A DNA stretch of 64,000 nt from an uncultured Clostridium sp. (GTDB lineage: Bacteria; Bacillota_I; Bacilli_A; RF39; UBA660). Made by a program: the position numbers and the translations under genes. The notes below the pieces were generated by a model that ran no database searches, was not told the origin of the DNA, and was given only the letters and a program-made list of their open reading frames with translations. Shown piece by piece: positions 45,197 to 55,131 of the stretch. How positions within the stretch are numbered: position 1 is the first letter of the stretch; each line of letters begins with the position of its first letter. The stretch is taken from positions 29,808-93,807 of the forward strand of contig CAMKPE010000004.1 in assembly GCA_946414595.1 (NCBI GenBank), given 5' to 3'.

Positions 45197-46348
45197 ATGT
45201 TTTTTAGAAAAAAGAAAGATGAAAAGAAATTAGATGTTGCCTCTATTAATGAACTTGTTTCTATTAGTAAAAGAGTAGTTAATATAATATTTGTTTTAGG
45301 AATCGGTTGTCTTATATATTTAATTAGTCGTTTACTAGTTGATTGGGGCGTATTACATGGTATTAAAACATTAATTAAGATAATGGCACCTTTATTTATT
45401 GGATTTATAATAGCGTGGCTATTAGATCCGTTAGTAGATTTCTTACAGACTAAAGGATGGAAAAGAAATATTGCAACGTTTTTGGTATTCTTTATGTTTC
45501 TTTTGCTTCTTGTTCTGTTCTTCTATTTAGTCATTCCTACAATAGGAAGGCAAATACAAGATGCCATTGGAATGCTTCCTGGTGTTATAGATAATATGAC
45601 TTCATGGGTAAATAACTTCTTTGATAGATTAACTAAGATATATGATTATGATTTTACAACTATTAAAGATAATATATTTACTGCTATGAATAATTATGCT
45701 AATACTATTACTGAAGGAATGCCTAATACTATATTTAAGATATTATCTGCACTAATAAGTGGAGGAATAACATTCATAATTAGTTTATTTATAGCATTCT
45801 ACTTATTATTTGATTTTGATAACTTTAGAAAGAAATTATTAAGCTTCTTGCCAAAGAAGATACATAAAGATACAGTTCTTTTAATCGATAGATTAGATGA
45901 TTCTTTAAAGAATTATGTTCAAGGTACTATTTTTGTAACAATAATATTATTTACATTTCAATCACTTGGATTTGTAATAGCAGGACTTAAAGCACCACTT
46001 GTATTTGGACTTATTTGTGCAATTACAAACATAATACCTTATGTAGGACCTTATATTGGAGGAATACCAGCAGTTATTGTAGGATTCTCAATTAGTCCAG
46101 TGGTTGGATTCTTAACATTATTATCAGTAATAATTTCTCAATTTTTAGAAAGTTATATCTTGACTCCAATCGTATTAAGTAAGACAATGAAATTGCATCC
46201 AGTAACAATTATTATTGGACTCTTGATATTCGAACACTTCTTTGGAATAATTGGAATGCTTATTTCTACACCGGTTATTTCATGTTTGAAGATTGTAATA
46301 ACGTTTATAGATGAAAGGTTTAAAATATTTGAAAAGATTAAAGGATAG
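45197..46348 (+). CDS. AI-2E family transporter (PerM/YtvI-like)
   Basis: The 383-residue protein has about eight membrane helices with the family pattern: an early APLFIGFIIAWLLDPLVDFL, a long extracytoplasmic loop (about residues 120-180), VQGTIFVTIILF, and the conserved NIIPYVGPYIGGIPA. The family was named after a proposed autoinducer-2 exporter, but many members act as ion/proton antiporters, so the substrate is open. AGGAGG precedes the ATG; promoter TGTTATAAT 45166-45174. The next gene follows 14 bases later. Confidence 0.9.
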   Translation: MFFRKKKDEKKLDVASINELVSISKRVVNIIFVLGIGCLIYLISRLLVDWGVLHGIKTLIKIMAPLFIGFIIAWLLDPLVDFLQTKGWKRNIATFLVFFMFLLLLVLFFYLVIPTIGRQIQDAIGMLPGVIDNMTSWVNNFFDRLTKIYDYDFTTIKDNIFTAMNNYANTITEGMPNTIFKILSALISGGITFIISLFIAFYLLFDFDNFRKKLLSFLPKKIHKDTVLLIDRLDDSLKNYVQGTIFVTIILFTFQSLGFVIAGLKAPLVFGLICAITNIIPYVGPYIGGIPAVIVGFSISPVVGFLTLLSVIISQFLESYILTPIVLSKTMKLHPVTIIIGLLIFEHFFGIIGMLISTPVISCLKIVITFIDERFKIFEKIKG

Positions 46349-46362
46349 TTTTAGGAGGTTTT

Positions 46363-46905
46363 ATGGTTATAGAAAAAGATAAAATAAACGGAATAGTAGA
46401 TTTAGAAAGCAATGTAAGAGTTATTAATTTATTTCCTTTATTTGATAACTTTAGTGATTTAGTTATTGAAGGAATAAAAGTAGGAGATAAAAGTTTTGAC
46501 TTTTGTAAACATTATACTGATATAGTAATTAAATCAGATGATGGAAGAGTATTATCAGCAAATGCTAACTTTATGGAAGAATGGAATAGTCAACATAGAC
46601 CTAAATCTTTAGTAGGATTTAAATATAAAGTTGATGATGGATTTCTAAAAGTAACATCTAAACTAGATAATAGATGGATGTATTTTGGTTATTATCCAGA
46701 TGACCATTTAACAGTAGATGAAATGATGCCAAATATTAAATGTGAGGTAGATACGCCAAAAGATGATTACTCAAGTTATTTATTAACTAGTGATGAAATT
46801 GGTGGAGTTTGTGACCATGTTTTGGATAGATTCAAATTTATTAGATTTGCAGATTCTGATAAGAAGAATTCTAATAAAGGAAAACTATTGATTAATTCGC
46901 ATTAA
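46363..46905 (+). CDS. Unknown soluble protein (180 aa)
   Basis: The 180-residue product has no signal or membrane helix and is rich in Asp, Lys and Ser. Visible segments include VRVINLFPLFDNFSDL near the start, WNSQHRPKSLVGFKYK in the middle, and a lysine-rich tail. AGGAGG precedes the ATG and it is co-transcribed with the AI-2E-family transporter. I do not recognise the family. Confidence 0.6.
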   Translation: MVIEKDKINGIVDLESNVRVINLFPLFDNFSDLVIEGIKVGDKSFDFCKHYTDIVIKSDDGRVLSANANFMEEWNSQHRPKSLVGFKYKVDDGFLKVTSKLDNRWMYFGYYPDDHLTVDEMMPNIKCEVDTPKDDYSSYLLTSDEIGGVCDHVLDRFKFIRFADSDKKNSNKGKLLINSH

Positions 46906-46924
46906 TTTGTTAAAATGTATAATG

Positions 46925-47121
46925 AATTAAATATTTAAGAGACGTCGATTGAAGATGAGTACTAATAAAAGTTTTAAAGAGAGGCTTTGTAAGGTGTAAA
47001 AAGCTAAATGTATATTAGGAAGGCTACTTTATGAGTCTTTCGGTAAAACCGTTATGTTAATTAAGACCAAAATAGGATGGTACCGTGATTAGTCGCTCCT
47101 ATGTTTTGGTCTTTTTATTTT
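46925..47121 (+). promoter_or_regulatory. T-box riboswitch, alanine type
   Basis: Downstream of TATAAT (46918-46923) lies a leader with the T-box AGGATGGTACCGTG (47074-47087) and a terminator in which AAGACCAAAATAGGA (47063-47077) pairs with TCCTA...TTTTGGTCTT (47097-47113), followed by Ts. GCT at 47003-47005, followed by A, lies in the same context (GGTGTAAAAA before it) as ACT in the threonine leader, and codes for Ala. The regulated operon is cmk-alaS plus one gene; cmk is the first, so alanine starvation would also raise CMP kinase. Confidence 0.85.
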
Positions 47122-47134
47122 TTAGGAGGAAATT

Positions 47135-47812
47135 ATGAATTATAAGATTGCAATTGATGGACCTAGTGGAACAGGAAAGAGTACTATTGCTAAATTATTA
47201 GCAAAGAAGTTATCTTTCGTTTATATTGATACAGGAGCGATGTATCGTGCTGTTGGATTATACTGTTACAACAATGGTATAGATATTAATGATGAAGAAA
47301 AAGTTGTAGGAAGCCTTGATAACATCGATATTAATATGTTTTATAAAGATGGAGTACAAGAGATTGAACTTAATGGTGAAATAGTAAGTGATGCTATTAG
47401 AGAAAACCATATATCTAAGTGTGCATCAGTTGTATCAGCTTATCAACCAGTTCGTGATAGACTTGTAACAATGCAAAGAGCATTAGCTGAAAAAAACTCT
47501 GTAATTATGGATGGAAGAGATATTGGAACTGTAGTAATGCCTGATGCTGATTTGAAAGTTTATATGACTGTTGCTGATGAAGTAAGAGCAGAAAGACGTT
47601 ATAAAGAATTAATTGAAAAAGGACAAGATGTCACATATGAAAAAGTATTAGAAGAACTAAAAGAAAGAGATTTTCGTGATATGAATAGAGAGAATAGTCC
47701 TTTGAAAAAAGCTGATGACGCTATTATAGTTGATAATACTGATACTACAATCGATGAAGTGGTAGATAAAGTATATGATTTGTTTAAAGAGAAAGTAGGT
47801 AATATAGAATGA
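47135..47812 (+). CDS. cmk: Cytidylate kinase
   Basis: The 225-residue protein has the P-loop IAIDGPSGTGKSTIAK at residues 5-20, YIDTGAMYRAV (CMP binding), MDGRDIGTVVMPDADLKVY and the lid segment with RERDFRD-like DFRDMNREN. It phosphorylates CMP and dCMP. AGGAGG precedes the ATG. Its stop overlaps the alaS start (ATGA). In Bacillus cmk lies near ypfD; pairing with alaS under a T-box is unusual. Confidence 0.96.
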   Translation: MNYKIAIDGPSGTGKSTIAKLLAKKLSFVYIDTGAMYRAVGLYCYNNGIDINDEEKVVGSLDNIDINMFYKDGVQEIELNGEIVSDAIRENHISKCASVVSAYQPVRDRLVTMQRALAEKNSVIMDGRDIGTVVMPDADLKVYMTVADEVRAERRYKELIEKGQDVTYEKVLEELKERDFRDMNRENSPLKKADDAIIVDNTDTTIDEVVDKVYDLFKEKVGNIE

Positions 47813-50505
47813 GATATTTAACTAGTACAGAAATAAGAAATATGTGGCTTGAGTTCTTTAAAAGTAAAGGACATCAAGTTATTGAAAGTGCACCATTAAT
47901 ACCAGAAGATGATGATTCATTGTTCTTTGTTAATGCTGGTGTTACTCCTTTAAAGAAATATTTTGATGGAACAATAGTGCCTCAAAATAAAAGATTAACT
48001 AGTATTCAAAAATGTATAAGAACTAATGATATAGAAAATGTTGGAGTTACAAAAAGACATCAAACATTCTTTGAAATGATGGGTAACTTCTCAGTAGGAG
48101 ATTACTTTAGAGATGAAGCTCTTGATTTTGCTTTTGAATTCTTAACAAGTGCAGAGTGGTGTGACATCCCAGTAGAGAAGTTATATTGTACAATCTATAA
48201 AACTGATGAAGATTCTTATAATAAATGGGTTAGTTTAGGAATGATTCCTGATCATATAGTAAGACTAGAAGGAAACTTCTGGGAAATTGGAAGTGGACCT
48301 TGTGGACCTGACTCTGAAATATTCTTCGATAGAGGAGAAGACTACGATAAAGATGGAGATGCTTTAGAAAGATTTAGAGAAGATTTGGATCAAGAACGTT
48401 ATATAGAAATTTGGAATAACGTATTTAGTCAATATAACTCTGAACCAGGAAAAGATAGAAGTGAATATAAAGAACTTCCTCATAAAAACATTGATACAGG
48501 TGCTGGACTTGAAAGATGGTGCTGCATATTCCAAAATGTAGATTCCAACTTTGATACAGACTTATTTGTACCTATTATTAAACAAATAGAAAATATATCA
48601 GGTAAAACTTATGATGGAAGTACTTATTTCAAGATTATTGCAGACCATATAAGAGCTATTACGATGGCTTTATCTGATGGAGCTATATTTGAAAATAGTA
48701 ATAGAGGGTACGTTCTAAGAAGACTTTTAAGAAGAAGTGTTAGAAGTGGTAGAAAACTTGGAATTAATGAACCATTCATGTATAAATTAGTTGATACAGT
48801 AGTAGAAATTATGAAAGATAGTTATCCAAAACTAGTAGATAACAAAGGTAATGTTAAGACATTAATTCTTGAAGAAGAAAACTTATTTAACAATACATTA
48901 AGAGCAGGAGAAAGAAAGTTAAATGAATTAATTAAAGAAAGCAAAGATGGAACAATTAGTGGTTATGATGCTTTCAAATTATATGATACTTATGGATTCC
49001 CATTTGAACTTACTTTAGAATATTTAGAAGATGAACATATGACAGTAGATAAAGAAGAGTTCGAAAAGTATATGAAAGAAGCTAAGAAAGTAGCTAAAGA
49101 ATCAAGACATACTGAAGCTAATATGAATATTCAAAATGAAGAATTGTTGAAGTTTAACGAAGTATCAGAATTCTTCTATGATAAGTTTATTATTGATGAT
49201 GCTAAAGTAATTGGATTATTCAATGGAGAAGAATTCGTTGATAGTCTTGATAGTGATGGATATATATTCTTTGATAAGACTTGTTTCTATGCTGAAAGTG
49301 GAGGACAAGTTGCAGACTTAGGAGCTATTAAGAATAAGAAGTTTAAAGCAAAAGTTGTTGATGTTAAGAAAGCTCCTAATGGACAACATATGCATAAAGT
49401 AGAAATACTTGAAGGTAAGGTTTCTTTAGGTGATACATGTACATTAAAGATAATGGAAGATAAAAGATTAAAGACTAGAGTTAATCATAGTACTATCCAT
49501 ATCGTTCAAAAAGTATTACAAGAATTATTATCTAATTCAATACACCAAGCAGGAAGCTATGTAGACCAAGATAGATTAAGATTTGACTTTACTTATACTG
49601 GTAAGATTAGTGATGAACAAATAATTGATATTGAAGATAGAGTTAATGAAATAATTCACGAAAGTATTAAGAGTGAAATTACTAATATGCCTTTAGAAGA
49701 AGCTAAAAAATTAGGAGCTATGGCTCTATTTACTGATAAATATAAAGATATAGTAAGAGTTGTTAAGATTGGAGATTCTATTGAACTTTGTGGAGGTACT
49801 CATATTGAAAGTACTGATGAGATTGATAGATTTGCAATATTAAAGATTGAATCTAAAGGAAGTAACTTATATAGACTAGAAGGATGTACTAATGATATGG
49901 TACCTACTTTAGTTAGTGAAGCAGTAGCAAAATACGTTGATGAAATAAAGAATTTGCTTGCAAAAGCTAATGAAATACTAGAAAAAGCTGAAAAAGATGG
50001 TATAAAACTTGAATTTAATATAAATCTTGATCAAAAAGGGCTTTCAAGTTTTAAAGATATAGTATATAATAAGAACCAACTTGAATATGTACAGGCAGAA
50101 GTTCGTGATTTAGAGAAGAAATATAATGATCAAAAATCTAAGATTGCAAGCGGAGATTTAAGTGAATATTTAAGTGAAAAACAAGTTATTGATGATATTA
50201 GTGTTATTGTTATGAAGACAACTGATAAGGAAATCAATGACTTAAAAACAATATCTGATGAACTTATTAATCAATTAGGTAAAGGAATAGTATTCTTTGC
50301 TAATGTTAAGGGAAGTAGTGTTAACTTCATTTGTAAGTGTAAGGATGTTTCATCTAATGCTGGGTTATTAGTTAAGAAAGCAAGTTCTCTATCTGACGGT
50401 AGAGGAGGAGGAAGTCCTACTTTCGCTCAAGGTGGAGCAAGTAATGTAGATAACCTTGATGAAGTACTAGATGAAGTTTTAAAAGATATTAAAGAAACAA
50501 AATAA
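47809..50505 (+). CDS. alaS: Alanyl-tRNA synthetase
   Basis: The 898-residue enzyme has the class II core (EIRNMWLEFFKSKGHQVI, FFEMMGNFSVGDYF), the editing domain with zinc ligands in RVNHSTIHIV and CGGTHIES, and a C-terminal C-Ala domain with SDGRGGGSPTFAQGG. The family length is ~870-880. The editing domain clears Ser and Gly mischarged on tRNA-Ala. It overlaps cmk by four bases and shares its T-box. Confidence 0.97.
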   Translation: MRYLTSTEIRNMWLEFFKSKGHQVIESAPLIPEDDDSLFFVNAGVTPLKKYFDGTIVPQNKRLTSIQKCIRTNDIENVGVTKRHQTFFEMMGNFSVGDYFRDEALDFAFEFLTSAEWCDIPVEKLYCTIYKTDEDSYNKWVSLGMIPDHIVRLEGNFWEIGSGPCGPDSEIFFDRGEDYDKDGDALERFREDLDQERYIEIWNNVFSQYNSEPGKDRSEYKELPHKNIDTGAGLERWCCIFQNVDSNFDTDLFVPIIKQIENISGKTYDGSTYFKIIADHIRAITMALSDGAIFENSNRGYVLRRLLRRSVRSGRKLGINEPFMYKLVDTVVEIMKDSYPKLVDNKGNVKTLILEEENLFNNTLRAGERKLNELIKESKDGTISGYDAFKLYDTYGFPFELTLEYLEDEHMTVDKEEFEKYMKEAKKVAKESRHTEANMNIQNEELLKFNEVSEFFYDKFIIDDAKVIGLFNGEEFVDSLDSDGYIFFDKTCFYAESGGQVADLGAIKNKKFKAKVVDVKKAPNGQHMHKVEILEGKVSLGDTCTLKIMEDKRLKTRVNHSTIHIVQKVLQELLSNSIHQAGSYVDQDRLRFDFTYTGKISDEQIIDIEDRVNEIIHESIKSEITNMPLEEAKKLGAMALFTDKYKDIVRVVKIGDSIELCGGTHIESTDEIDRFAILKIESKGSNLYRLEGCTNDMVPTLVSEAVAKYVDEIKNLLAKANEILEKAEKDGIKLEFNINLDQKGLSSFKDIVYNKNQLEYVQAEVRDLEKKYNDQKSKIASGDLSEYLSEKQVIDDISVIVMKTTDKEINDLKTISDELINQLGKGIVFFANVKGSSVNFICKCKDVSSNAGLLVKKASSLSDGRGGGSPTFAQGGASNVDNLDEVLDEVLKDIKETK

Positions 50506-50530
50506 TAAAAAGGGCTAGGGGGTAAATAAT

Positions 50531-51328
50531 ATGCCAATGTTTAAGAAAAGCGATATTTTAAAATATTATGAAGTATTAGGAGTACAAGATAGAGAAGGAT
50601 TAATATGTCCTGATATGATTGATCTTGAGTACATCACTGATTTATTTGATTTAAATCATTTTGGAGATGGTGGTAACTGGCTTGATAATCCTGATACATT
50701 TGTTGATCCAAGTGTATCTGATAGTTTAAAAGAATTATCTGAAGCTTATGGATTACTTTATAGTATTGTTAATGAAGGTTTCTGGTATGAGACTAAAGAT
50801 AGGCAACAAAGAGCAATGGATGGTGCATTAGGAATACTTGATGACTTAAGTAAGATTGATGTAACTATATCTGGTGATGATGAGAAAACTGCTATTAGAA
50901 AGAATAATTTAAAAGAAGCAATACTTAAAGGTATTTGTTGTGCAGGAGATATCATTACTTTTAGATTTTATGAGCAAAATGCTGACTTTAATTCAATATA
51001 CTTAAAAATAAGTGATATAGAAGCAGAAGAAGCTCATTGTTCTAAAAAAGGATTTGCATATGATGAAACACCAGAACCATTGATGAAATTATATTATTTA
51101 ATGGCATATTCTAAATTTGCTGATAATGGTAGTAACTTTGAACTATTTGATTCAAATGATAATCTTACTTTAAGTAGAGTAAGAACTTTAGTTAGAAGAA
51201 ATCTTTCTGAAGGAGTTCCTTTTAAAGGAGAAGAAAGTGAACAGAAACGTACAAGAGGTAAAGTAATAAGAATGTCTCATTTTGAATTAAGTGGTAGAAT
51301 GAGTGCACATCAAGATGAACATTTATAA
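50531..51328 (+). CDS. Unknown soluble protein (265 aa)
   Basis: The 265-residue acidic protein lacks membrane helices. It begins MPMFKKSDILKYYEVLGV and contains helical stretches (AMDGALGILDDLSK, AILKGICCAGDIITFRFYE), ending in a basic-then-His-rich tail (RMSAHQDEHL). GGGG in front of the ATG, 25 bases after alaS, and the terminator behind it place it in the cmk-alaS operon under alanine T-box control. I recognise no domain. The start 'KYYEVLGV' recalls J-domain beginnings, but there is no HPD motif. Confidence 0.6.
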   Translation: MPMFKKSDILKYYEVLGVQDREGLICPDMIDLEYITDLFDLNHFGDGGNWLDNPDTFVDPSVSDSLKELSEAYGLLYSIVNEGFWYETKDRQQRAMDGALGILDDLSKIDVTISGDDEKTAIRKNNLKEAILKGICCAGDIITFRFYEQNADFNSIYLKISDIEAEEAHCSKKGFAYDETPEPLMKLYYLMAYSKFADNGSNFELFDSNDNLTLSRVRTLVRRNLSEGVPFKGEESEQKRTRGKVIRMSHFELSGRMSAHQDEHL

Positions 51329-51351
51329 AGGGTAATAATACCCTTTTTTTA
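51327..51351 (+). terminator. Terminator of the alaS operon
   Basis: AAAGGGTA/TACCCTTT stem with an ATAA loop, overlapping the stop codon, then Ts. Confidence 0.85.
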
Positions 51352-51508
51352 ATCCCATATTTTTCCACATTTTTAAAACATATTTTTAATAATTGTTTTA
51401 TATACTTAATCTATCAAAGGAGATGATGATTATAGGATATAGGAAATAATTATTAGATGAAGATATTTATAATGTTTTTATAAATGAGGCGGTGATGTGT
51501 ACTAATAT

Positions 51509-51532
51509 GTTATAATATTGATAGGTGGTAGT
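51509..51532 (+). promoter_or_regulatory. Response-regulator extended -10 and 9-nt leader
   Basis: TGTTATAAT (51508-51516), seven bases, then GGTGGTAGT and ATG 51533. This favours 51533 over an in-frame TTG at 51518, which would overlap the expected transcript start. The rest of the 51351-51508 gap holds no gene that I can support. Confidence 0.6.
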
Positions 51533-52198
51533 ATGTATACAATTTGTTTAGTTGAAGATGAACATAGTTTATCTGATTTAATTAAAATGTATCTTGAAAA
51601 AGAAGGCTATAAAGTAATTCAATACTTTAATGGTAATGATGCCGTTAAAAATGTTGATAATAATGAAATATCTTTATGGATTCTTGATATTATGCTTGGA
51701 GATGATGTAAGTGGTTATGATATTATCAAGAAAATTAGAGAGAAAGATTCTAATGTTCCTGTAATATTTACTTCAGCAAGAGATCAAGATATAGATAAGA
51801 TTATTGGACTTGAAATGGGTAGTGATGACTACTTAGCAAAACCATACTCTACTAAAGAGTTAATATTAAGAGTTAATAAACTTATCTCAAGAATATATAA
51901 AGATAATGAACCAACAAACGAAATTAATTATGAATCTTATGTAGTTGATCTAAGTAAAAGAGTTGCAAGAGAAAATGATAAAGAAATTAAACTTACAACA
52001 CTTGAATTTGATTTATTAATACTTTTCCTAAATAATAAGAATAGAACATTTTCTCGTGAAGAAATATTAAAAAGTATTTGGGGAGAAGATTATTTTGGAA
52101 GTGATAGAGCAGTAGATGATTTAGTAAGAAGATTAAGAAAGAAAATGAATAAATTAAATGTCTCTACAATATATGGATATGGGTATAGATTATCATGA
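51533..52198 (+). CDS. OmpR/PhoB-family response regulator
   Basis: The 221-residue protein has a receiver domain with the acidic pair in LVEDEHS, phospho-acceptor Asp52 in WILDIMLGDD, the switch Thr/Ser in PVIFTSARD and the Lys in YLAKPYS, then a winged helix (TTLEFDLLILFLNNKN, REEILKSIWGED, VDDLVRRLRKKM, GYGYRL). It overlaps the histidine kinase gene by four bases, so it is its partner. The stimulus and targets are not evident from neighbours. Confidence 0.95.
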   Translation: MYTICLVEDEHSLSDLIKMYLEKEGYKVIQYFNGNDAVKNVDNNEISLWILDIMLGDDVSGYDIIKKIREKDSNVPVIFTSARDQDIDKIIGLEMGSDDYLAKPYSTKELILRVNKLISRIYKDNEPTNEINYESYVVDLSKRVARENDKEIKLTTLEFDLLILFLNNKNRTFSREEILKSIWGEDYFGSDRAVDDLVRRLRKKMNKLNVSTIYGYGYRLS

Positions 52199-53463
52199 AA
52201 TATATAGAGAATAAGTTAGGAAGACAATTACTATTAATACTTATAAGTATATTCTTTATAGTATTAATAACTATAGTATTCTTTTTACCTAGATTACTTA
52301 GTCCAATATATGAATCAGGTATTTATAATACATTAAAGTCTCCAATAGATTTAGTTGATTCTAGTCTACCTGGGAATGATATAAGTAGAGATGTTGCATA
52401 TTTATATATAGAAAATGGTGAAATATATACTAGTAAGAACTACAGTAAAATTGTAGATGTTTACGAAGAAGACCTATTACAATATTTAAAGAAAGAATTT
52501 GGTAACTTTGAATATAAAGATAAAACATATTACTATTATACTTTTAAAGAAAATGATACTTTAAAAGTAGCAGTTACCAATGAAACGTATTTGAGCAAGA
52601 TAAAAAATGATTTCCTTGTTTCAGTTGTAACAATATTCTTAATAGTATTCGCTCTAATTGCACTTATCATATTTGTTTGGAGTTCAATACTAGTAAGAAA
52701 GATAGCTAGATTAAAAGAAAAAATAGATAATATTGATAATGATAATTTCAATCATAATATTAACTTTAAGACGGATGATGAAATTAAATCTTTATCTAAT
52801 GCCATTGAAGACATGAGATTAAACTTAAAAGAGCAAGAAGAATATAAGAATAATATGTATCAAAATATTTCACATGACTTTAAGACACCTCTCACTGTAA
52901 TTAAGTCGTATGTGGAAGCTGTTGAAGATGGAGTAGAAGATAAAGATAAAGCTCTAGAAGTAATAAAAGAACAAACTGACAAGTTAGAGAAAAAAGTATA
53001 CTCACTTCTATACTTAAATAAGCTAGAGTATTTAAAAGAGAAAAAACAAGACACCTATAATGTTATCGATATTAAAGAAGTAATTAATTCTTCTGTAGAT
53101 AAATTTAAACATCAAAGAGAAGATATTACCTTCACAGTTAAGATGGATGATAGCAAGTTTACTGGTACTTTTGATCTATGGGAAACAATAATAGACAATA
53201 TCTTAAATAATTTTATGAGATATGCTAAAAAAGAGATTAAAGTTACTGTAAAAGGAAATAGAATAATCTTGTTTAACGATGGACCTAATATAGATGAAAA
53301 ACTAAAAGAAGACTTATTTAATCCTTTTAAGAAGGGGATTAAAGGACAGTTTGGATTAGGTCTATCTATAGTAAAAAAGACACTTAACCTACTAAACTAC
53401 GATATAACCATTGAAAATAATAAGAATGGTGTATCATTTGTAATAAAAAGAGTTAAAAAATAG
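52195..53463 (+). CDS. Sensor histidine kinase
   Basis: The 422-residue protein has a membrane helix at about 11-33, an extracytoplasmic sensor domain of about 110 residues, a second helix near 145-168, a HAMP linker, the H-box ISHDFKTPLTVIKSYVEA (His227), and an HATPase domain with N-box NILNNFMRYA, INDG-like LFNDGP and FGLGLSIVKK. It phosphorylates the upstream response regulator. The sensor part is not recognisable. Confidence 0.94.
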   Translation: MKYIENKLGRQLLLILISIFFIVLITIVFFLPRLLSPIYESGIYNTLKSPIDLVDSSLPGNDISRDVAYLYIENGEIYTSKNYSKIVDVYEEDLLQYLKKEFGNFEYKDKTYYYYTFKENDTLKVAVTNETYLSKIKNDFLVSVVTIFLIVFALIALIIFVWSSILVRKIARLKEKIDNIDNDNFNHNINFKTDDEIKSLSNAIEDMRLNLKEQEEYKNNMYQNISHDFKTPLTVIKSYVEAVEDGVEDKDKALEVIKEQTDKLEKKVYSLLYLNKLEYLKEKKQDTYNVIDIKEVINSSVDKFKHQREDITFTVKMDDSKFTGTFDLWETIIDNILNNFMRYAKKEIKVTVKGNRIILFNDGPNIDEKLKEDLFNPFKKGIKGQFGLGLSIVKKTLNLLNYDITIENNKNGVSFVIKRVKK

Positions 53464-53477
53464 TTAACTCTTTTTTT
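53445..53477 (+). terminator. Terminator of the two-component operon
   Basis: GAGTTAA/TTAACTC flanked by A- and T-runs, overlapping the kinase stop. Confidence 0.8.
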
Positions 53478-53513
53478 ATTTTGTGATATAATAGCAACTC
53501 GTGTGGGGTTGTT

Positions 53514-55115
53514 ATGGCATACGAAGGAAATGTAGTAGAACTTAAAGAAGATATTTTAAATAACAATGGATCTATCAATAAAGAACTATTAAGAATTCTT
53601 TTAGAAGACCCTTATTTTGATATGCTTAAATCTATTATTAAAAGTGATAATTACAAAATCTTTTTTACTTCTAATGGTACAACTTATGAGTTTAATATTT
53701 CTTCGTTGATTAGATCTTATGAAATATTGCTTTTCGATGAAGAAACAACACCAAAACAATTTGATAGAATAATGTCTTTAAGAGAATTAACTAACTTTGA
53801 TAAGTTTATTTCCAAATACAAAGATAAAATGTTTAATATTGTAATGGATGATTTTACTTATAAGATAAAAGCAAGTAAGATAATTGAATATTTATCAATG
53901 TCTGATGAAGATTGTAAATTATTTATAAATCAACAAAGAGATGATTTTGTTTCCCTTGAATGTTTTCTTTATGCAGTAGATATGTTTTTAAAATCTTATA
54001 ATATACAAGAAAAATATGTTCTACCTAAACATGCAGTAAAAAGAATAAAGAATACATCAAATTCAAGAATTGTAGACATAGAAGCGATTAATCAAATAAA
54101 TGATACAAATGATTGTTTATTATCAGATGTAGTAGTAGATGAAGGTTTTAAAAGAGAGATACTTAAAGATTTAGATAAAAGTGATATGACTCAACTTGAA
54201 AAGGCTATCTACGTATATATTTTATTATGCAAAAAATTAACTTATGATCCAGTGTATTTTGCATATGATCAAAAAGGTGAAAGAACAGAGTTTCATAAGA
54301 ATCCTAGTTACATAGGAAAAATTAATAGTAAAAACAATAGGGTAGTGTGTTATGAGTTTAATGCTTTATATGGTTACTTTTTAAATGCTTTAGGAATACA
54401 CTATGAAAATAGTTATAGTAATAAAGGAGAATATGGAAAACATTCTTCATTAACATTTAGATGTGGTAAGTTTATTGTTAGTGCTGATTCAGTAACATCA
54501 ATATTATCGGGGGATATAGTTAATTCTAAAGTAGATGCTAATTTAAATGGATTAGTATGTCTAAATAATAATCCTAATACTGTTAAAGAGTTTAATCAAT
54601 GTAAAGAAAAAATATATTCTATGTTTAAACCAAAACAAAAAGAATCTGTATTAAAATTATTTAGAGATTCAGTAAATTTTTATAATTATCCTCTTGATAA
54701 AAAAGTTGAAACGATTATTAAGAAAGCAAATGATAAGAAACTTAGTGTAATTGATACACTTGGATATATTCTAAAACTTAGAAGAGAAATGCTTTCTCCT
54801 GATGAGGTGTGTGATTTTTCATATATTGTTGTTCGTTATAATGGGGATGCAAGAATGCCTATAAGAGCAATTATTACTGTTACAATAGATGGCGAATATA
54901 AGTATTATATTTATAAGCCATGTTCTGTTATGGCCCCTTGTCAACAAGATATATTGAATGATATGTTTGTATTAAATGATTTTGAATACTTAGTAAACAG
55001 TGTAGAAAGAGTACCAGGTATTCATGATATTAATGTAGAAGAAAAAGACCGAGATGATATCTTGGGAGAATATGGAACATTATTAAGAGCATTAGCTCGT
55101 CAAAAACGTATGTAA
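53514..55115 (+). CDS. Transglutaminase-like (papain-fold) protein, unknown role
   Basis: The 533-residue protein has no signal or membrane helix. After a helical N-terminal half, residues ~228-247 (QLEKAIYVYILLCKKLTYDP) look like the helix that precedes the transglutaminase core, and a Cys-His-Asp set follows in order: Cys279 in VVCYEFNALYGYFLN, His310 in GKHSSLTF and Asp325 in FIVSADS. This spacing fits a transglutaminase/protease fold; the substrate is unknown. Promoter TGATATAAT (53484-53492) with TTAACT 17 bases upstream. It stands alone before the tRNA gene. Confidence 0.65.
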   Translation: MAYEGNVVELKEDILNNNGSINKELLRILLEDPYFDMLKSIIKSDNYKIFFTSNGTTYEFNISSLIRSYEILLFDEETTPKQFDRIMSLRELTNFDKFISKYKDKMFNIVMDDFTYKIKASKIIEYLSMSDEDCKLFINQQRDDFVSLECFLYAVDMFLKSYNIQEKYVLPKHAVKRIKNTSNSRIVDIEAINQINDTNDCLLSDVVVDEGFKREILKDLDKSDMTQLEKAIYVYILLCKKLTYDPVYFAYDQKGERTEFHKNPSYIGKINSKNNRVVCYEFNALYGYFLNALGIHYENSYSNKGEYGKHSSLTFRCGKFIVSADSVTSILSGDIVNSKVDANLNGLVCLNNNPNTVKEFNQCKEKIYSMFKPKQKESVLKLFRDSVNFYNYPLDKKVETIIKKANDKKLSVIDTLGYILKLRREMLSPDEVCDFSYIVVRYNGDARMPIRAIITVTIDGEYKYYIYKPCSVMAPCQQDILNDMFVLNDFEYLVNSVERVPGIHDINVEEKDRDDILGEYGTLLRALARQKRM

Positions 55116-55131
55116 AAAAGTATTAAAATAC

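Noticed and set aside
50531..51328. DnaJ-like J-domain in the protein after alaS
   Set aside because: Only the KYYEVLGV start fits; the HPD motif and the helix pattern are missing.
51352..51508. Short frames with GGAG or GAGGCGGTG in front
   Set aside because: They encode 6-8 residues only; I see no gene, hairpin or repeat that I can support in this stretch.
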